NCBI RefSeq assembly: GCF_043555935.1
Contig: NZ_JBIGIB010000001.1
Location: forward strand, 806,001-870,000
From: Pelomonas baiyunensis
GTDB lineage: Bacteria > Pseudomonadota > Gammaproteobacteria > Burkholderiales > Burkholderiaceae_C
Direction: 5' to 3'
Length of the DNA: 64,000 nt
Within the stretch, counting starts at the first letter, position 1; the number at the start of each line of letters is the position of its first letter. A program made the position numbers and the translations under genes. The notes beneath the pieces are model-generated. The model was not told the DNA's origin. It ran no database searches and worked only from the letters and a program-made list of their open reading frames with translations. This document shows positions 12,241-21,411 of this stretch, piece after piece.

Positions 12241-12885
12241 ATGAAAAAACTGCTGCAGATCTCGCTCGCCCTGGCCACTGCCTTCGGTGCTTTCGCCGCT
12301 CAGGCCCAGGATGTGAAGGCTGGCGAAAAGAAGATCGCCATGTGCATCGGTTGCCACGGCATCCCGGGCTACCAGGCCAGCTTCCCCGAAGTGCACAAGG
12401 TGCCGATGATTGCGGGCCAGAACAGCAAGTACATCGTGTCGGCCCTGCAGGCTTACGCCAAGGGCGACCGCAAGCACCCCACCATGGGCGGCATCGCGAC
12501 CTCGCTGACCGAGCAGGACATGAACGACATCGCGGCCTACTACGAGCAGCAAGCCAAGCTGCCGGCCGCTCCCGAGGCCATTCCGCCGGCGCCAGCCAAC
12601 GTGGCCGAGCTGCTGACCAAGGGCGCCTGCGTGTCTTGCCACGGTGCCAACCTCAGCAAGCCCATCGACCCGAGCTACCCCAAGCTCGCCGGCCAGCATG
12701 CCGACTACCTGACCGTGGCCCTGAAGGCTTACAAGACGGAAAAGGGCGCCAAGGTGGGCCGCAGCAACGGCGTGATGGCGGGCCAGGTCAAGCAATTCAG
12801 CAATGCCGAGCTGAAGGCCATCGCGGCCTACATCGGCTCGCTGCCTACCGAAATGGCCACCGTGCCGCAGGGTAAGTTCCGCTGA
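12241..12885 (+). CDS. diheme c-type cytochrome (cytochrome c4/c553-like)
   Basis: A 214-residue periplasmic electron carrier. The signal peptide is MKKLLQISLALATAFGAFAA with cleavage near AQA-Q. Two haem-binding CXXCH motifs are visible: CIGCH at residues 35-39 and CVSCH at 130-134. Each is followed by the conserved class I pattern (MIAGQNSKYIVSALQAYAKG and KLAGQHADYLTVALKAYKT) and a Met-bearing segment (HPTMGGIA; NGVMAGQVKQFS). The two halves look like an internal duplication, as in cytochrome c4, which passes electrons from the bc1 complex to terminal oxidases. It is a single-gene unit with its own promoter and a strong terminator. Confidence 0.96.
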   Translation: MKKLLQISLALATAFGAFAAQAQDVKAGEKKIAMCIGCHGIPGYQASFPEVHKVPMIAGQNSKYIVSALQAYAKGDRKHPTMGGIATSLTEQDMNDIAAYYEQQAKLPAAPEAIPPAPANVAELLTKGACVSCHGANLSKPIDPSYPKLAGQHADYLTVALKAYKTEKGAKVGRSNGVMAGQVKQFSNAELKAIAAYIGSLPTEMATVPQGKFR

Positions 12886-12905
12886 TTCGCGCGCTGCCCC
12901 GCATC

Positions 12906-12930
12906 AAGCCGCCTTCGGGCGGCTTTTGTT
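12906..12930 (+). terminator. intrinsic terminator after the cytochrome c gene
   Basis: Perfect 8-bp stem AAGCCGCC / GGCGGCTT around a TTCG tetraloop, followed by TTGTTTTTTC. It lies 20 bases after the cytochrome stop codon and closes that unit before the HD-GYP gene. Confidence 0.93.
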
Positions 12931-13011
12931 TTTTCTGAGCCAGTGCCGTGTGGCGTGCATTGCTACACGGCTGGGCCGCGCCCCGGCGGGGATACTTCCA
13001 GCGCGATACCG

Positions 13012-14304
13012 ATGGCCATGCTCAAAAAGATTTCAGTCTCAGAAGCGACGCTTGGGATGTACCTCCAGTCTTTGGAAGGTTCGTGGCTGTCGCACCCGTT
13101 TTGGAAGACCAAGTTCGTGCTGACGGACCCGGCCGATTTGGCCGCCCTGCAGCGCAGCGGCGTGCCGGCGGTGTGGATTGACGTGAGCAAAGGGTGTGAC
13201 GTTGGCGAAGACCCAGCCCCAGCCCCGGTGGCTGCGGCGGAGCCCGCCGAGCCGGTGGCGGCGCCCGCAGTGGCCCCCGCCGCGCCCGCACCGGCCCTTT
13301 CCGCTGCACCTGCGCCTGAACCTGCGCTGGCGCCCGCCGCACCGCGCCTTCCCACTGCGCGGTTCGAGGACGAAGTGGGTCGCGCTGCCGAGGTGCTGTA
13401 CCGGTCCAAGCAGGCGGTGACCGCCTTGTTCAACGAGGCACGCCTGGGCAAGGCTGTGGACGCCGAGAGCTGCCTGCCCATCGTGGAAGAGGTGGCCACC
13501 TCGTTGGCGCGCAACCCGTCGGCCTTTGTGAGCCTGGCACGGCTCAAGACCAAGGACGACTACACCTACATGCACTCGGTCGCGGTCTGCGGCCTGATGG
13601 TGGCGTTGGCCCGCCACATGGGCCTGCCCGACGAACAGGTGCGTGAAGCCGGCCTGGCGGGGTTGCTGCACGACGTGGGCAAGATGCAGATGCCGCTGGA
13701 CGTGCTCAACAAGCCGGGTTCGCTGACCGATGCCGAGTTCGCCGTGATGCGCAGCCACCCCGAGCGCGGCTGGGAGTTGCTGAAGGACGGCGCCAAGGTG
13801 CCGGAGGTGGCGCTGGATGTGTGCCTGCACCACCACGAAAAAATCGACGGCACGGGCTACCCGCACAAGCTGGCCGGCGACCAGATCAGCCTCATGGCAC
13901 GCATGGGCGCCGTGTGCGACGTGTACGACGCCATCACGTCCACCCGGCCGTACAAAGCCGCCTGGGACCCAGCCGGCTCGCTGCAGCGCATGGCGCAGTG
14001 GAAGGGCCAGTTCGATCCGATCATCTTCCAGGCCTTCGTGAAGAGCGTGGGCATCTACCCGGTGGGCACGCTGGTGCGGCTGCAGTCCGGCCGGCTGGCC
14101 GTGGTGGTGGACCAGAACCCGACCGCGCTGGTGTCACCGCAGGTCAAGGTGTTCTTCTCCACCAAGTCGGGCATGCCGATTCCGGTGCAGTTGGTGGACC
14201 TGGCCGCGCAAGGTTGCACGGACCGCATCGCGGGCCGTGAGCCCGCCGAGAACTGGAACTTCGGCCACCTCGAAGACCTCTGGAACCCCAACAGCAAGCG
14301 CTGA
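13012..14304 (+). CDS. HD-GYP domain protein, probable c-di-GMP phosphodiesterase
   Basis: About 430 residues: an N-terminal DUF3391-type region (about 1-65, MLKKISVSEATLGMYLQSLEG), an Ala/Pro-rich linker (about 70-120), then an HD-GYP domain. Catalytic and metal-binding features are visible: HSVAVCGLM, AGLLHDVGK (HD about 220), HPERGWELL, HHHEKIDGTGYP (the GYP signature, about 272-284) and DVYDAITSTRPYK. HD-GYP proteins hydrolyse cyclic di-GMP and often regulate motility or biofilm. The start could be 13012 or 13018; neither has a strong ribosome binding site, and the upstream frame extension lies in the terminator region. It is transcribed after a terminator, so a promoter must lie at about 12935-13010. 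Confidence 0.94.
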   Translation: MAMLKKISVSEATLGMYLQSLEGSWLSHPFWKTKFVLTDPADLAALQRSGVPAVWIDVSKGCDVGEDPAPAPVAAAEPAEPVAAPAVAPAAPAPALSAAPAPEPALAPAAPRLPTARFEDEVGRAAEVLYRSKQAVTALFNEARLGKAVDAESCLPIVEEVATSLARNPSAFVSLARLKTKDDYTYMHSVAVCGLMVALARHMGLPDEQVREAGLAGLLHDVGKMQMPLDVLNKPGSLTDAEFAVMRSHPERGWELLKDGAKVPEVALDVCLHHHEKIDGTGYPHKLAGDQISLMARMGAVCDVYDAITSTRPYKAAWDPAGSLQRMAQWKGQFDPIIFQAFVKSVGIYPVGTLVRLQSGRLAVVVDQNPTALVSPQVKVFFSTKSGMPIPVQLVDLAAQGCTDRIAGREPAENWNFGHLEDLWNPNSKR

Positions 14305-14360
14305 GGCGGGTCAGGCCTTTGCGGGCCTCCTAAACTGACTGCTGTGCAGTGGGAGACCCG

Positions 14361-15929
14361 ATGATGAAGCGATGGATGGGCGTGGCCTTGGTGGCCTGGG
14401 CGTGTGGTGTGTCGGCGCAAACGCTGCGCTGGGCGACCCAGGGGGACCCGCAAACCATGGACCCCGACTCGCAGAACGAGAGCCTGACCAACATGGTCAA
14501 CGGCCAGATCTACGAGCGCCTCACCAACCGCGATGCCAAGCTGGCGCTGGTGCCGGGGCTGGCCGCGTCATGGACGCAGACCGGGCCGCTCACCTGGCGC
14601 TTCAAGCTGCGCCCGGGCGTCAAGTTCCACGACGGCACGCCGTTCACGGCGGATGACGTCGTGTTCTCGGTGCAGCGGGCCAAGGAACCCACCTCGCAAA
14701 TTTCGGTGTGGGCCAACGCGGTCGGTGTGCCCAAGCGGGTGGACGACCTGACGGTGGACTTCCAGCTCGCCACCTTCAACCCCATCTTCTTGCAGCACAT
14801 CGACCAGATCTGGATCTTGAGCCGCAAGTGGTGCGAGGCCAACAAGGCCACCCGCCCGCTGGACTTCAAGAACAAGGAGGAGGGCTACACCGCGCTGCAC
14901 GCCAACGGCACCGGCCCCTTCGTGCTGGCCAGCCGGCAACCGGGCATCAAGACGGTGCTCAAGCGCAACCCGCAGTGGTGGGGCAAGGCTGAAGGCAATG
15001 TGCAGGAGGTGGTGTACACGCCGATCGCGACCGACGCGACCCGGCTGGCCGCGCTGGTGTCGGGTGAGGTCGATCTCGTGCTGGACCCGGCGCCGCGCGA
15101 CGTGCCGCGGCTGCGCAACACGCCGGGCGTGAAGGTCATCGAAGGGCCGGAGAACCGGCTGGTGTTCATCGGCATGGACCAGTCCCGCGACAAGCTGCTG
15201 TACGGCCAGGTGCCGGGCGATAAGAACCCGTTCAAGGACGTGCGCGTGCGCCGGGCGCTGTACGAGGCCATCGACATCGAAGCAATCCGCAGCAAGCTGA
15301 TGGCCGGCTTGTCTCTGCCCACCGGGGCTTTGACGCCGTCGTCCAACGCCTCGTTCGACGACCCGGCGCTGCAGACCCGCCTGCCGCACGACCTGGCGGC
15401 CGCGCGCAAGCTCATGGCCGAAGCCGGGTTCGCCGACGGGTTCGAGGTGACGCTGGACTGCCCAAACAACCGCTACATCAACGACGAGGAAATCTGCACC
15501 GCGCTGGCCTCCATGTGGGCGCAACTCAAGGTGAAGGTGAAGGTGAACGCCATGCCTCGCGTGCTGTACTTCCCCAAGCTCGAGAAGTACGACACCAGTC
15601 TGTACCTGTACGGCTGGGGCGGCTCGGTGACGGACGCCGAAAGCATCCTGACGCCGCTGTACCGCACCCGGGGCGACAAGGGCGTGGGCACCTACAACTT
15701 CGGCGGCTTCCGCAATGACAAGTCGGACACCCTGGCTGCGCAGTCCAGCGTTGAAGCCGACCCGCGCAAGCGCGAGCAATTGGTGCGCGCCGCGCTGACG
15801 GAGTTGCGCGAGCAGGTCCACATCATTCCCTTGCACCGCCAGGTGGCGCCGTGGGCGGCGCGGGCGCAGGTGACGGCCGTGCACCGCCCGGACAACTGGC
15901 TGGAGCTGGCCTGGGTCCAGATGAAGTGA
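14361..15929 (+). CDS. ABC transporter substrate-binding protein, family 5 (oligopeptide type)
   Basis: A 522-residue periplasmic solute-binding protein of the DppA/OppA class. The N-terminus MMKRWMGVALVAWACGVSA is a signal peptide, with cleavage before QTLRWATQGDPQTMDP, which starts the family fold. The signature LTWRFKLRPGVKFHDGTPFTADDVVFSVQR is present at about residues 75-105, and NPFKDVRVRRALYEAIDIEAI further on. Two ATGs are adjacent (14361, 14364). No permease or ATPase genes lie nearby, so it must use a transporter encoded elsewhere. The substrate (peptide, opine or other) cannot be read from the sequence. Confidence 0.94.
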   Translation: MMKRWMGVALVAWACGVSAQTLRWATQGDPQTMDPDSQNESLTNMVNGQIYERLTNRDAKLALVPGLAASWTQTGPLTWRFKLRPGVKFHDGTPFTADDVVFSVQRAKEPTSQISVWANAVGVPKRVDDLTVDFQLATFNPIFLQHIDQIWILSRKWCEANKATRPLDFKNKEEGYTALHANGTGPFVLASRQPGIKTVLKRNPQWWGKAEGNVQEVVYTPIATDATRLAALVSGEVDLVLDPAPRDVPRLRNTPGVKVIEGPENRLVFIGMDQSRDKLLYGQVPGDKNPFKDVRVRRALYEAIDIEAIRSKLMAGLSLPTGALTPSSNASFDDPALQTRLPHDLAAARKLMAEAGFADGFEVTLDCPNNRYINDEEICTALASMWAQLKVKVKVNAMPRVLYFPKLEKYDTSLYLYGWGGSVTDAESILTPLYRTRGDKGVGTYNFGGFRNDKSDTLAAQSSVEADPRKREQLVRAALTELREQVHIIPLHRQVAPWAARAQVTAVHRPDNWLELAWVQMK

Positions 15930-16054
15930 GTGAGGTCACGCGGGCGTTGACGCGGGCGTAGACGGGGTCAGGCGGGGAACTTGCCCCGTAATCTGAAGAC
16001 CGCGGCCCCTCGGCTTGGGCACACTGGACGGAGCCTGTCTCCCGACTCTGCGCC

Positions 16055-17980
16055 ATGCCGTACCGCCGCCTTGCTTCGTTCGTGTTGACCCTGTCCCTGG
16101 CCGCCTGTGGCGGTGGCGGGGGCAGCAGCAGCAGTGGCAGCGGTGGAGGCACGGCCACGCCCGCCACCCTGAAAGGCGTGGCGGCCACCGGCGCGCCGCT
16201 GGTGAACGCACAAATCACGGTGCTGGACGGGCAGGGCAAGTCCGTGGGCACGGCCACCACGCACGCGGCCGACGGCAGCTACTCGCTCACGCTCAGCACC
16301 GCCAGCCCGGCGGCGCCGCTGTTCATCCAGGCGCGTGGGCTGGACGCCGCAGGCAACGCGCAGGTCTTGCATTCCACGGTGCCCACGGTGGCGGCGTCCA
16401 TGGTGGGGCACGTCACCCCGCTGACCAATGCCGTCGTGGCGCTGGCCTTGGGGGGCGACCCCGCCCCGGTGTTTGCCGCCGCCAGCTCCAGCGCCAGCCA
16501 ACTGACCCAGATGGCCACCGCCACGCCGGCGGCGAGCGACTTCCTCAAGACGCTGCTGAAGAACCAGCTGACCGACCTCAAGTTCACCGACCCCAAAACC
16601 CTGGACCTGCTGGCCGACAGCAGCTTTGCCGCCAACAAGGGCGCGCACGACCTGCTCATCGAAAGCGTGCGCGTGGACCTGGGCCGCTCCAGCGCCAAGG
16701 TGGTTCAGCTGCTGATCGGCAACAAGTTCCTGGCCAGCCCGGCAGCCGAGGTGGCGGTGGACCTGCCCACGGCGCAAACGGAGCTGCTGAAGACGGCCGG
16801 CGCGCCGGCCAACGCGATCTCGTCCACGCTCAAGGCCGCCACCAGCGCCACCAAGCTGTTGGGCAACCTGCCCGGGCTGGACGATCTCGGCGCGGCGCTG
16901 AACCAGCTCATCACCCAGGGCCGCGACGCCAGCACCATCCAGACGCACGCGCTGGTGTTGGGCTACGACAAGCACGACAGCCGCACCAAGGCCGACCTCG
17001 CCAACCTGCTGGCGGCCTACAGCAGCGCCAACCGGCAGTTCGGACGTTTCCAGTTGCTGGGCTGCGCCGACGACGCACCGACCGGCGGTGACTGCACCAA
17101 GGTGCAGGTGGGCGCCTTGATCAGTGACTCCACCGGCACGGTGGTCGATGTGTTTGCCGACGCGGTCAGCTACAACAAGAGCGCCACCACCACCAACAAA
17201 TGGAACCTGGTGGGCAATGGCCGCAAGCTGGCGGTGTCGGTGCAGCCGCTGGCCTTCCTGGCGCTGGCGTCGGACGGCACGACCAGCTCGGCCGTGGTGC
17301 CCAACCCGGGTTACGGGCTGCAGGTGGAAATTCAGGCCCAGCTGTCCGACACGGCCGCCACCAATCCCTCGGGCCAACTGCTGAGCTCGGCCACGCTGCA
17401 GCTGCCCGGCGGCTTCGCCATGCCGTTCGGCTATTGCGCCCGGCCCTTGCTGTGCGTGTCGGGCACCACCGGCGCCACCAGCCTCATTCCGACCGGCGGC
17501 GTGGGGGACATCGCCATCCAGCGCTCCGCCATCGGCTGGATTGGCAGCGCCGAGAGCGTGCGGGGCGCCAAGTTCCTGGTGAACTACACGCTGTCGGGGG
17601 CGGCCGAAAACCGCACGGCCTACCTGCGCAGCGACGTGCTGGGCGACCCGGCCGCGTCGCGCTTTCCGGTGCTGGACGGCGTGAGTGCCACGAGCCCGCT
17701 GACCGCCGCCAACCTGCTGGGCGGTACCTTGGCCATCAACTGGGACACCTGGGCGGCGGCCAACCCGGACCTGCGGCTGATCGAGGTCAAGCGCGTCTTC
17801 ACGCCCACCGCAGGCGGCGCGCCAGCGGTGATGGTCTCGGCGGTGCCACTGCCGGGCAAGACCACGCTGACGTTGAGCACCAGCCACACACCGGTCGGTG
17901 CAGAAACCTCGGAGCTGTGGCTGCAAGCGGCCGACGCGCAGGGCCGGCGCTTCCATACCCGCTACACGGCCAAGCCCTGA
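16055..17980 (+). CDS. large exported lipoprotein of unknown function
   Basis: A 641-residue predicted lipoprotein: the signal peptide ends at the lipobox LSLAAC and is followed by a Gly/Ser tether (GGGGGSSSSGSGGG). Residues about 35-110 form a carboxypeptidase-regulatory or invasin-like beta domain (GVAATGAPLVNAQITVLDGQGKSVGTATT). The middle is helical with many Thr/Ala/Leu residues, and the C-terminal half is beta-rich with paired Cys (LLGCADDAPTGGDC; YCARPLLCVSG). The family is common in Burkholderiales but uncharacterised. It is a single gene; the 125-base gap before it carries no element I can name. Confidence 0.9.
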   Translation: MPYRRLASFVLTLSLAACGGGGGSSSSGSGGGTATPATLKGVAATGAPLVNAQITVLDGQGKSVGTATTHAADGSYSLTLSTASPAAPLFIQARGLDAAGNAQVLHSTVPTVAASMVGHVTPLTNAVVALALGGDPAPVFAAASSSASQLTQMATATPAASDFLKTLLKNQLTDLKFTDPKTLDLLADSSFAANKGAHDLLIESVRVDLGRSSAKVVQLLIGNKFLASPAAEVAVDLPTAQTELLKTAGAPANAISSTLKAATSATKLLGNLPGLDDLGAALNQLITQGRDASTIQTHALVLGYDKHDSRTKADLANLLAAYSSANRQFGRFQLLGCADDAPTGGDCTKVQVGALISDSTGTVVDVFADAVSYNKSATTTNKWNLVGNGRKLAVSVQPLAFLALASDGTTSSAVVPNPGYGLQVEIQAQLSDTAATNPSGQLLSSATLQLPGGFAMPFGYCARPLLCVSGTTGATSLIPTGGVGDIAIQRSAIGWIGSAESVRGAKFLVNYTLSGAAENRTAYLRSDVLGDPAASRFPVLDGVSATSPLTAANLLGGTLAINWDTWAAANPDLRLIEVKRVFTPTAGGAPAVMVSAVPLPGKTTLTLSTSHTPVGAETSELWLQAADAQGRRFHTRYTAKP

Positions 17981-18015
17981 AGACGACACGGGTGCTCGCG
18001 TCGCCCAAAACGACA

Positions 18016-18035
18016 AAGGCGCCTCGCGGCGCCTT
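18016..18035 (-). terminator. terminator of tRNA-Ser
   Basis: Perfect 8-bp stem AAGGCGCC / GGCGCCTT with a 4-base loop. Read on the minus strand it is followed by TGTCGTTTTGGG, and it lies about 35 bases beyond the tRNA-Ser 3' end. A similar tail (TGTCGTTT) follows the tRNA-Thr hairpin in this window. Confidence 0.75.
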
Positions 18036-18071
18036 GGGTCAATGAAGCAGGTTTTTGGCAGGTCTTGAACC

Positions 18072-18161
18072 TGGCGGAAGCGGTGAGATTCGAACTCACG
18101 GAAGGCTCACACCTTCGGCGGTTTTCAAGACCGCTGGATTAAACCACTCTCCCACGCTTCC
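18072..18161 (-). tRNA. tRNA-Ser (anticodon UGA)
   Basis: Class II tRNA with the long variable arm expected of tRNA-Ser. Acceptor GGAAGCG pairs with CGCTTCC, discriminator G is followed by encoded CCA. The anticodon stem GCGGT/ACCGC encloses the loop CTTGAAA, giving anticodon UGA. The variable arm is formed around GAAGGTGTGAGCCTTC. The T-arm GTGAG-TTCGAAT-CTCAC is perfect. Confidence 0.97.
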
Positions 18162-18193
18162 GGGAGCCACGCATTCTATGCGCTCGCTGGCCT

Positions 18194-19018
18194 TCAGCCC
18201 CCAGGGCGTTGGGCCTGTGCGCAGGGCACCTGGATGATCTCGCGCGTGCTCCCGTCGACGCGCGCCGCCGTCAGGCAGCCGCCCCACACGCAGCCGGTGT
18301 CCAGCCCCAGCAGATGCGGCCGGTTCAGCAGCCCGAGGGTGGACCAATGTCCGAAGGCCACGGGCGTGTCCGCCGTGCGGCGACCGGGCACGTCGAACCA
18401 CGGCAGGTGCCCGGCGGGGGCGGCGCCGGCGCCGTCCTTGGTCTTGAAGTCCAGCGTGCCGTCGGGTGTGCAAAAGCGCAGCCGCGTCAGGGCGTTGACC
18501 GTGAAGCGCAGGCGGTCGGTGCCGGTGAGGCCGGCGTCCCAGCGTGCCGGTTCGTTGCCGTACATGGCGTGCAGGAAGTCGGCCAGGTCCGGCCCTCGCA
18601 GCACGGCCTCCACCTCCTGGGCGCAGGTCAGCGTGTCGTCCAAACTCCACTGCGGCGGCACGCCGGCGTGCACCATCAGCCAGCCGTTGTCGAACGTGGC
18701 GAGGTGCTGGTGGCGCAGCCAGTCCATCAGCGCCGCACAGTCGGGGGCCTGGAGGATGTCGTCCAGCGTGTCGCCGGCATGGGGGCGGCGCACCCCGTGG
18801 GCGGCCGCCAGCAGGTGCAGGTCGTGGTTGCCCAGCAGCGACGTGGCGGCGTCGCCCAGGTCGATCAGACGGCGCAGGGTGCGGAGCGATTCCGGCCCCC
18901 GGTTGACGAGGTCGCCCAGCAGCCACAGCCGGTCGCGCGAAGGAGAGAAGTCGAGGGCTTGCAGCAGTCGCTCCAGGGCGCCGCAGCAGCCCTGGATGTC
19001 GCCGATCAGGTAGTTCAT
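18194..19018 (-). CDS. apaH: symmetrical bis(5'-nucleosyl)-tetraphosphatase ApaH
   Basis: A 274-residue calcineurin-like phosphoesterase that hydrolyses Ap4A symmetrically to two ADP, and can also remove Np4 caps from RNA. Metallophosphoesterase motifs appear in order: LIGDIQGCCG (normally GDVHG), WLLGDLVNRGPESL, SLLGNHDLHLL, WLMVHAGVPPQWS and the C-terminal GHWSTLGLL with LDTGCVWGG. The ATG at 19018 gives the usual MxYLIGD start; an ATG three codons upstream is also in frame. The gene lies 32 bases downstream of tRNA-Ser on the opposite reading order of that strand, and is divergent from the CNNM gene. Confidence 0.96.
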   Translation of the reverse strand: MNYLIGDIQGCCGALERLLQALDFSPSRDRLWLLGDLVNRGPESLRTLRRLIDLGDAATSLLGNHDLHLLAAAHGVRRPHAGDTLDDILQAPDCAALMDWLRHQHLATFDNGWLMVHAGVPPQWSLDDTLTCAQEVEAVLRGPDLADFLHAMYGNEPARWDAGLTGTDRLRFTVNALTRLRFCTPDGTLDFKTKDGAGAAPAGHLPWFDVPGRRTADTPVAFGHWSTLGLLNRPHLLGLDTGCVWGGCLTAARVDGSTREIIQVPCAQAQRPGG

Positions 19019-19159
19019 GCGGCCCATTGTCCCGGCGTCGCGCCTGCGCCCCACCAAGCAAGGGATCGCACGATGGGCGGTGTCACGGGCTTCTGATAGT
19101 CTTCCGGGCTTCGTTTTGACCGCGCGCCGCCTGGGGGTTTCCCTGTTTTGGCGCCTTCG

Positions 19160-20464
19160 ATGGATACCGCTCTCGTTCTCTTCCTGATCATTCTCAACGG
19201 CGTGTTCGCCATGTCGGAGATGGCCCTCACCGCCAGCCGCAAGGCGAGGTTGCAGGTGATGGTGGAAAGCGGGGAGGGCGGGGCGCAGGCCGCGATGGAC
19301 CTGCACGAGAACCCGACGAAGTTTTTGTCGACGGTGCAGATCGGCATCACCGGCATCGGCGTGCTCAACGGCATCGTGGGCGACGCAGCGTTCTCCGGCC
19401 CGCTGTCGGTGTGGTTGAGCGAGACCTTCCACCTGCACCCTCACGCCACTGAAATTGCGGCCACCGCGCTGGTGGTGGTCATCATCACGCTGCTGACCAT
19501 CGTGTTCGGAGAGCTGGTGCCCAAGCGCATCGGCCAGATTTACCCGGAAACCGTGGCGCGCCTGGTGGCGCCGACGATGAATTTCATCTCCATCGCCGCG
19601 CGCCCGCTGGTGCGGCTGTTGAGCGTGACGACCGAGGCCACACTGGGCCTGCTGGGGCTGCGCAACAAGGGCCAGCGCGGCGTGACGGAAGAGGAAATTG
19701 CCGCCAGCCTGGAAGAGGGTCTGGACGCGGGCGTCATCGAGGAGCACGAGCACCAGATGGTGCGCAACGTGTTCCGGCTGGACGAGCGGCAGATCGGCTC
19801 CATGATGATTCCGCGTGCGGAAATCGCCTGGCTGGACGCCGAAGCCACGCCGGCCGAGGTGCTGGCCGTGCTGCGTGAGCACGGCTTCAGTCGCTACCCG
19901 GTGTGCCGCGGCAGCCTGAGCGAGGTGGTGGGCGTGGCGAGCGCGCCGGCCCTGCTGGCAGGCATGCTGGAAGGCCAGGCGCTGGACCTGACGGCGGGCC
20001 TGGAGCCGCCGCTGTTCGTGCCCGAGACGCTGTCCGGCATGGAACTGCTGGAGCACTTCCGCGTGTCGGACGCGCCGCTGGTGTTCGTGGTGGATGAATA
20101 TGGAGAAGTGCAGGGCGTGATTGCCGTGCGCGATGTGTTGGAAGCCATTGCCGGGGAGTTCAACGCCCCAAGCGATGGCGATGCCTGGGCGGTGAAGCGC
20201 GAGGACGGAAGCTGGCTGATCGACGGCCTGATTCCGGTGCCCGAGCTCAAGGACCGCCTGGACCTGAAGGAACTGCCTGAAGAGGACCGTGGTCGCTACA
20301 ACACCCTGGCCGGCATGATCATGCTGCTGCTGGGGCGCTTGCCGCGCACGGCCGATGTGGTGGAGTGGGACGCGTGGAGATTCGAGGTTGTGGACCTCGA
20401 CGGCAAGCGTGTAGACAAAGTGCTGGTCAGTCGCCTGGCCGAACCTGGAGAGAAAGAATCATGA
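19160..20464 (+). CDS. hemolysin-family CNNM/CBS/CorC protein
   Basis: A 434-residue membrane protein with the architecture of bacterial CNNM/CorC magnesium exporters. There is an N-terminal DUF21 membrane domain (MDTALVLFLIILNGVFAMSEMALTASRKARL, then GITGIGVLNGIVGDAAF and ATALVVVIITLLTIVFGELVPKR). A CBS pair follows (MMIPRAEIAWLDAE; APLVFVVDEYGEVQGVIAVRDVLEAI). The C-terminus is a CorC_HlyC domain (SWLIDGLIPVPELKDRL, GRYNTLAGMIM). Some relatives are called hemolysins, but ion transport is more likely. The ATG at 19160 is preferred to an upstream TTG. Its stop overlaps the next gene as ATGA, so the two are translationally coupled. Confidence 0.93.
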   Translation: MDTALVLFLIILNGVFAMSEMALTASRKARLQVMVESGEGGAQAAMDLHENPTKFLSTVQIGITGIGVLNGIVGDAAFSGPLSVWLSETFHLHPHATEIAATALVVVIITLLTIVFGELVPKRIGQIYPETVARLVAPTMNFISIAARPLVRLLSVTTEATLGLLGLRNKGQRGVTEEEIAASLEEGLDAGVIEEHEHQMVRNVFRLDERQIGSMMIPRAEIAWLDAEATPAEVLAVLREHGFSRYPVCRGSLSEVVGVASAPALLAGMLEGQALDLTAGLEPPLFVPETLSGMELLEHFRVSDAPLVFVVDEYGEVQGVIAVRDVLEAIAGEFNAPSDGDAWAVKREDGSWLIDGLIPVPELKDRLDLKELPEEDRGRYNTLAGMIMLLLGRLPRTADVVEWDAWRFEVVDLDGKRVDKVLVSRLAEPGEKES

Positions 20465-21195
20465 GCAAACCCCCGATGTACGGCGACCTGATGCCGCTGG
20501 ACCGCGAAGTCCACAAGAACCTGAAGCTGGACACCAACCAGTCCGTCGTGAGCCGTGTGGCCGACCAGAACTCCGTGTTCCTGGCGGCCGTCGAGTTCGG
20601 CGATGCCTGCAAGGAATACCCCATCGTGTTCGTGCGCGCTGGCAACGCCGGCCCGGACAACAAGGCTGCGGTCGCCCCGCTGGCCGTGCTCGGCCTGCGT
20701 GCCGGCTCGAACCTGTTCGTGAAGGACGGCAAGTGGACCGGCAGCTACGTGCCGGCCTACGTGCGCCGCTATCCGTTCCTGATGGCGCGTGTGGACGACA
20801 CGGGCAACAACATGGCTGTTTGCTACGACACGCAGTGGCCGGCCTTCAACGAGACCACGGGCGAGCCGCTGTTCAAGGATGGCGAGCCGACCGAGTTCCT
20901 GCTCAATGCGAAGTCCTTCCTGGAGAACTTCGAGCAGGAAGCCGAGCGCACCCGACTGATCTGCGAGCTGCTGGTGGACCTGGACCTGCTGCAAGGCATG
21001 CGCTTCGAGGCCACGCTGCCCAACGGCGAGAAGATCGACGTGGAAGGCTTCCTGACGCTGGACGAGAAGAAGTACGCCGAGCTGCCGGACGACAAGGTGC
21101 TCCATCTGCACCGCAACGGCTTGATCGCGCTGATCGAGATGCACCGCCTTTCGCTGGGCAACATGAACCAGCTGGTGGCTCAGTACGCCGCCTGA
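20461..21195 (+). CDS. SapC family protein
   Basis: A 244-residue protein of the SapC family, named after a Campylobacter S-layer-associated gene but found widely in proteobacteria with no proven role. Recognisable parts are MYGDLMPLDREVHKNLKLD, SVFLAAVEFGDACKEYPIVFV, SYVPAYVRRYPFLMAR and NFEQEAERTRLICELLVDLDLL. No signal peptide or membrane helix is visible. GGAGAGAAAG upstream acts as the ribosome binding site, and the ATG overlaps the stop of the CNNM gene, which implies a joint transcript. The unit is closed by a strong terminator. Confidence 0.93.
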   Translation: MSKPPMYGDLMPLDREVHKNLKLDTNQSVVSRVADQNSVFLAAVEFGDACKEYPIVFVRAGNAGPDNKAAVAPLAVLGLRAGSNLFVKDGKWTGSYVPAYVRRYPFLMARVDDTGNNMAVCYDTQWPAFNETTGEPLFKDGEPTEFLLNAKSFLENFEQEAERTRLICELLVDLDLLQGMRFEATLPNGEKIDVEGFLTLDEKKYAELPDDKVLHLHRNGLIALIEMHRLSLGNMNQLVAQYAA

Positions 21196-21243
21196 TCGAC
21201 GCTCCGCGGGCTGGCGGACACGCCGGCCCCTGGTGCTGAATCC

Positions 21244-21270
21244 AGGCCACGCTGTGCGTGGCCTTTTTTC
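21244..21270 (+). terminator. intrinsic terminator after the SapC gene
   Basis: Perfect 8-bp stem GGCCACGC / GCGTGGCC (extended by an A-T pair) around a TGT loop, followed by TTTTTTC. It lies about 50 bases after the SapC-family stop. Confidence 0.94.
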
Positions 21271-21301
21271 TTGGTGCGGGCTGCGGCAGGGGCGGGCTAC
21301 C

Positions 21302-21347
21302 CCCTACTCCTAGGGAAAACAGATGTATCGGTTTGTGAACATTCACA
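21302..21347 (+). promoter_or_regulatory. two palindromes upstream of the FeeM-like gene
   Basis: Two clean inverted repeats lie 65-110 bases before the start codon of the next gene. CCCTA-CTCC-TAGGG is at 21302-21315 and TGTGAA-CA-TTCACA at 21334-21347. Another CCCTA occurs at 21366-21370. The first has the general look of a NarL/LuxR-type response-regulator site; the second looks like a dimeric-regulator operator. Assignment to a regulator is inference. The region is AT-richer than its surroundings, consistent with a promoter. Confidence 0.45.
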
Positions 21348-21411
21348 GGCCGGAGGGGAATCAATCCCTAGACTCCGCCGCTCGGCGCGAAGGGCGCCCA
21401 GGACTCCAAGC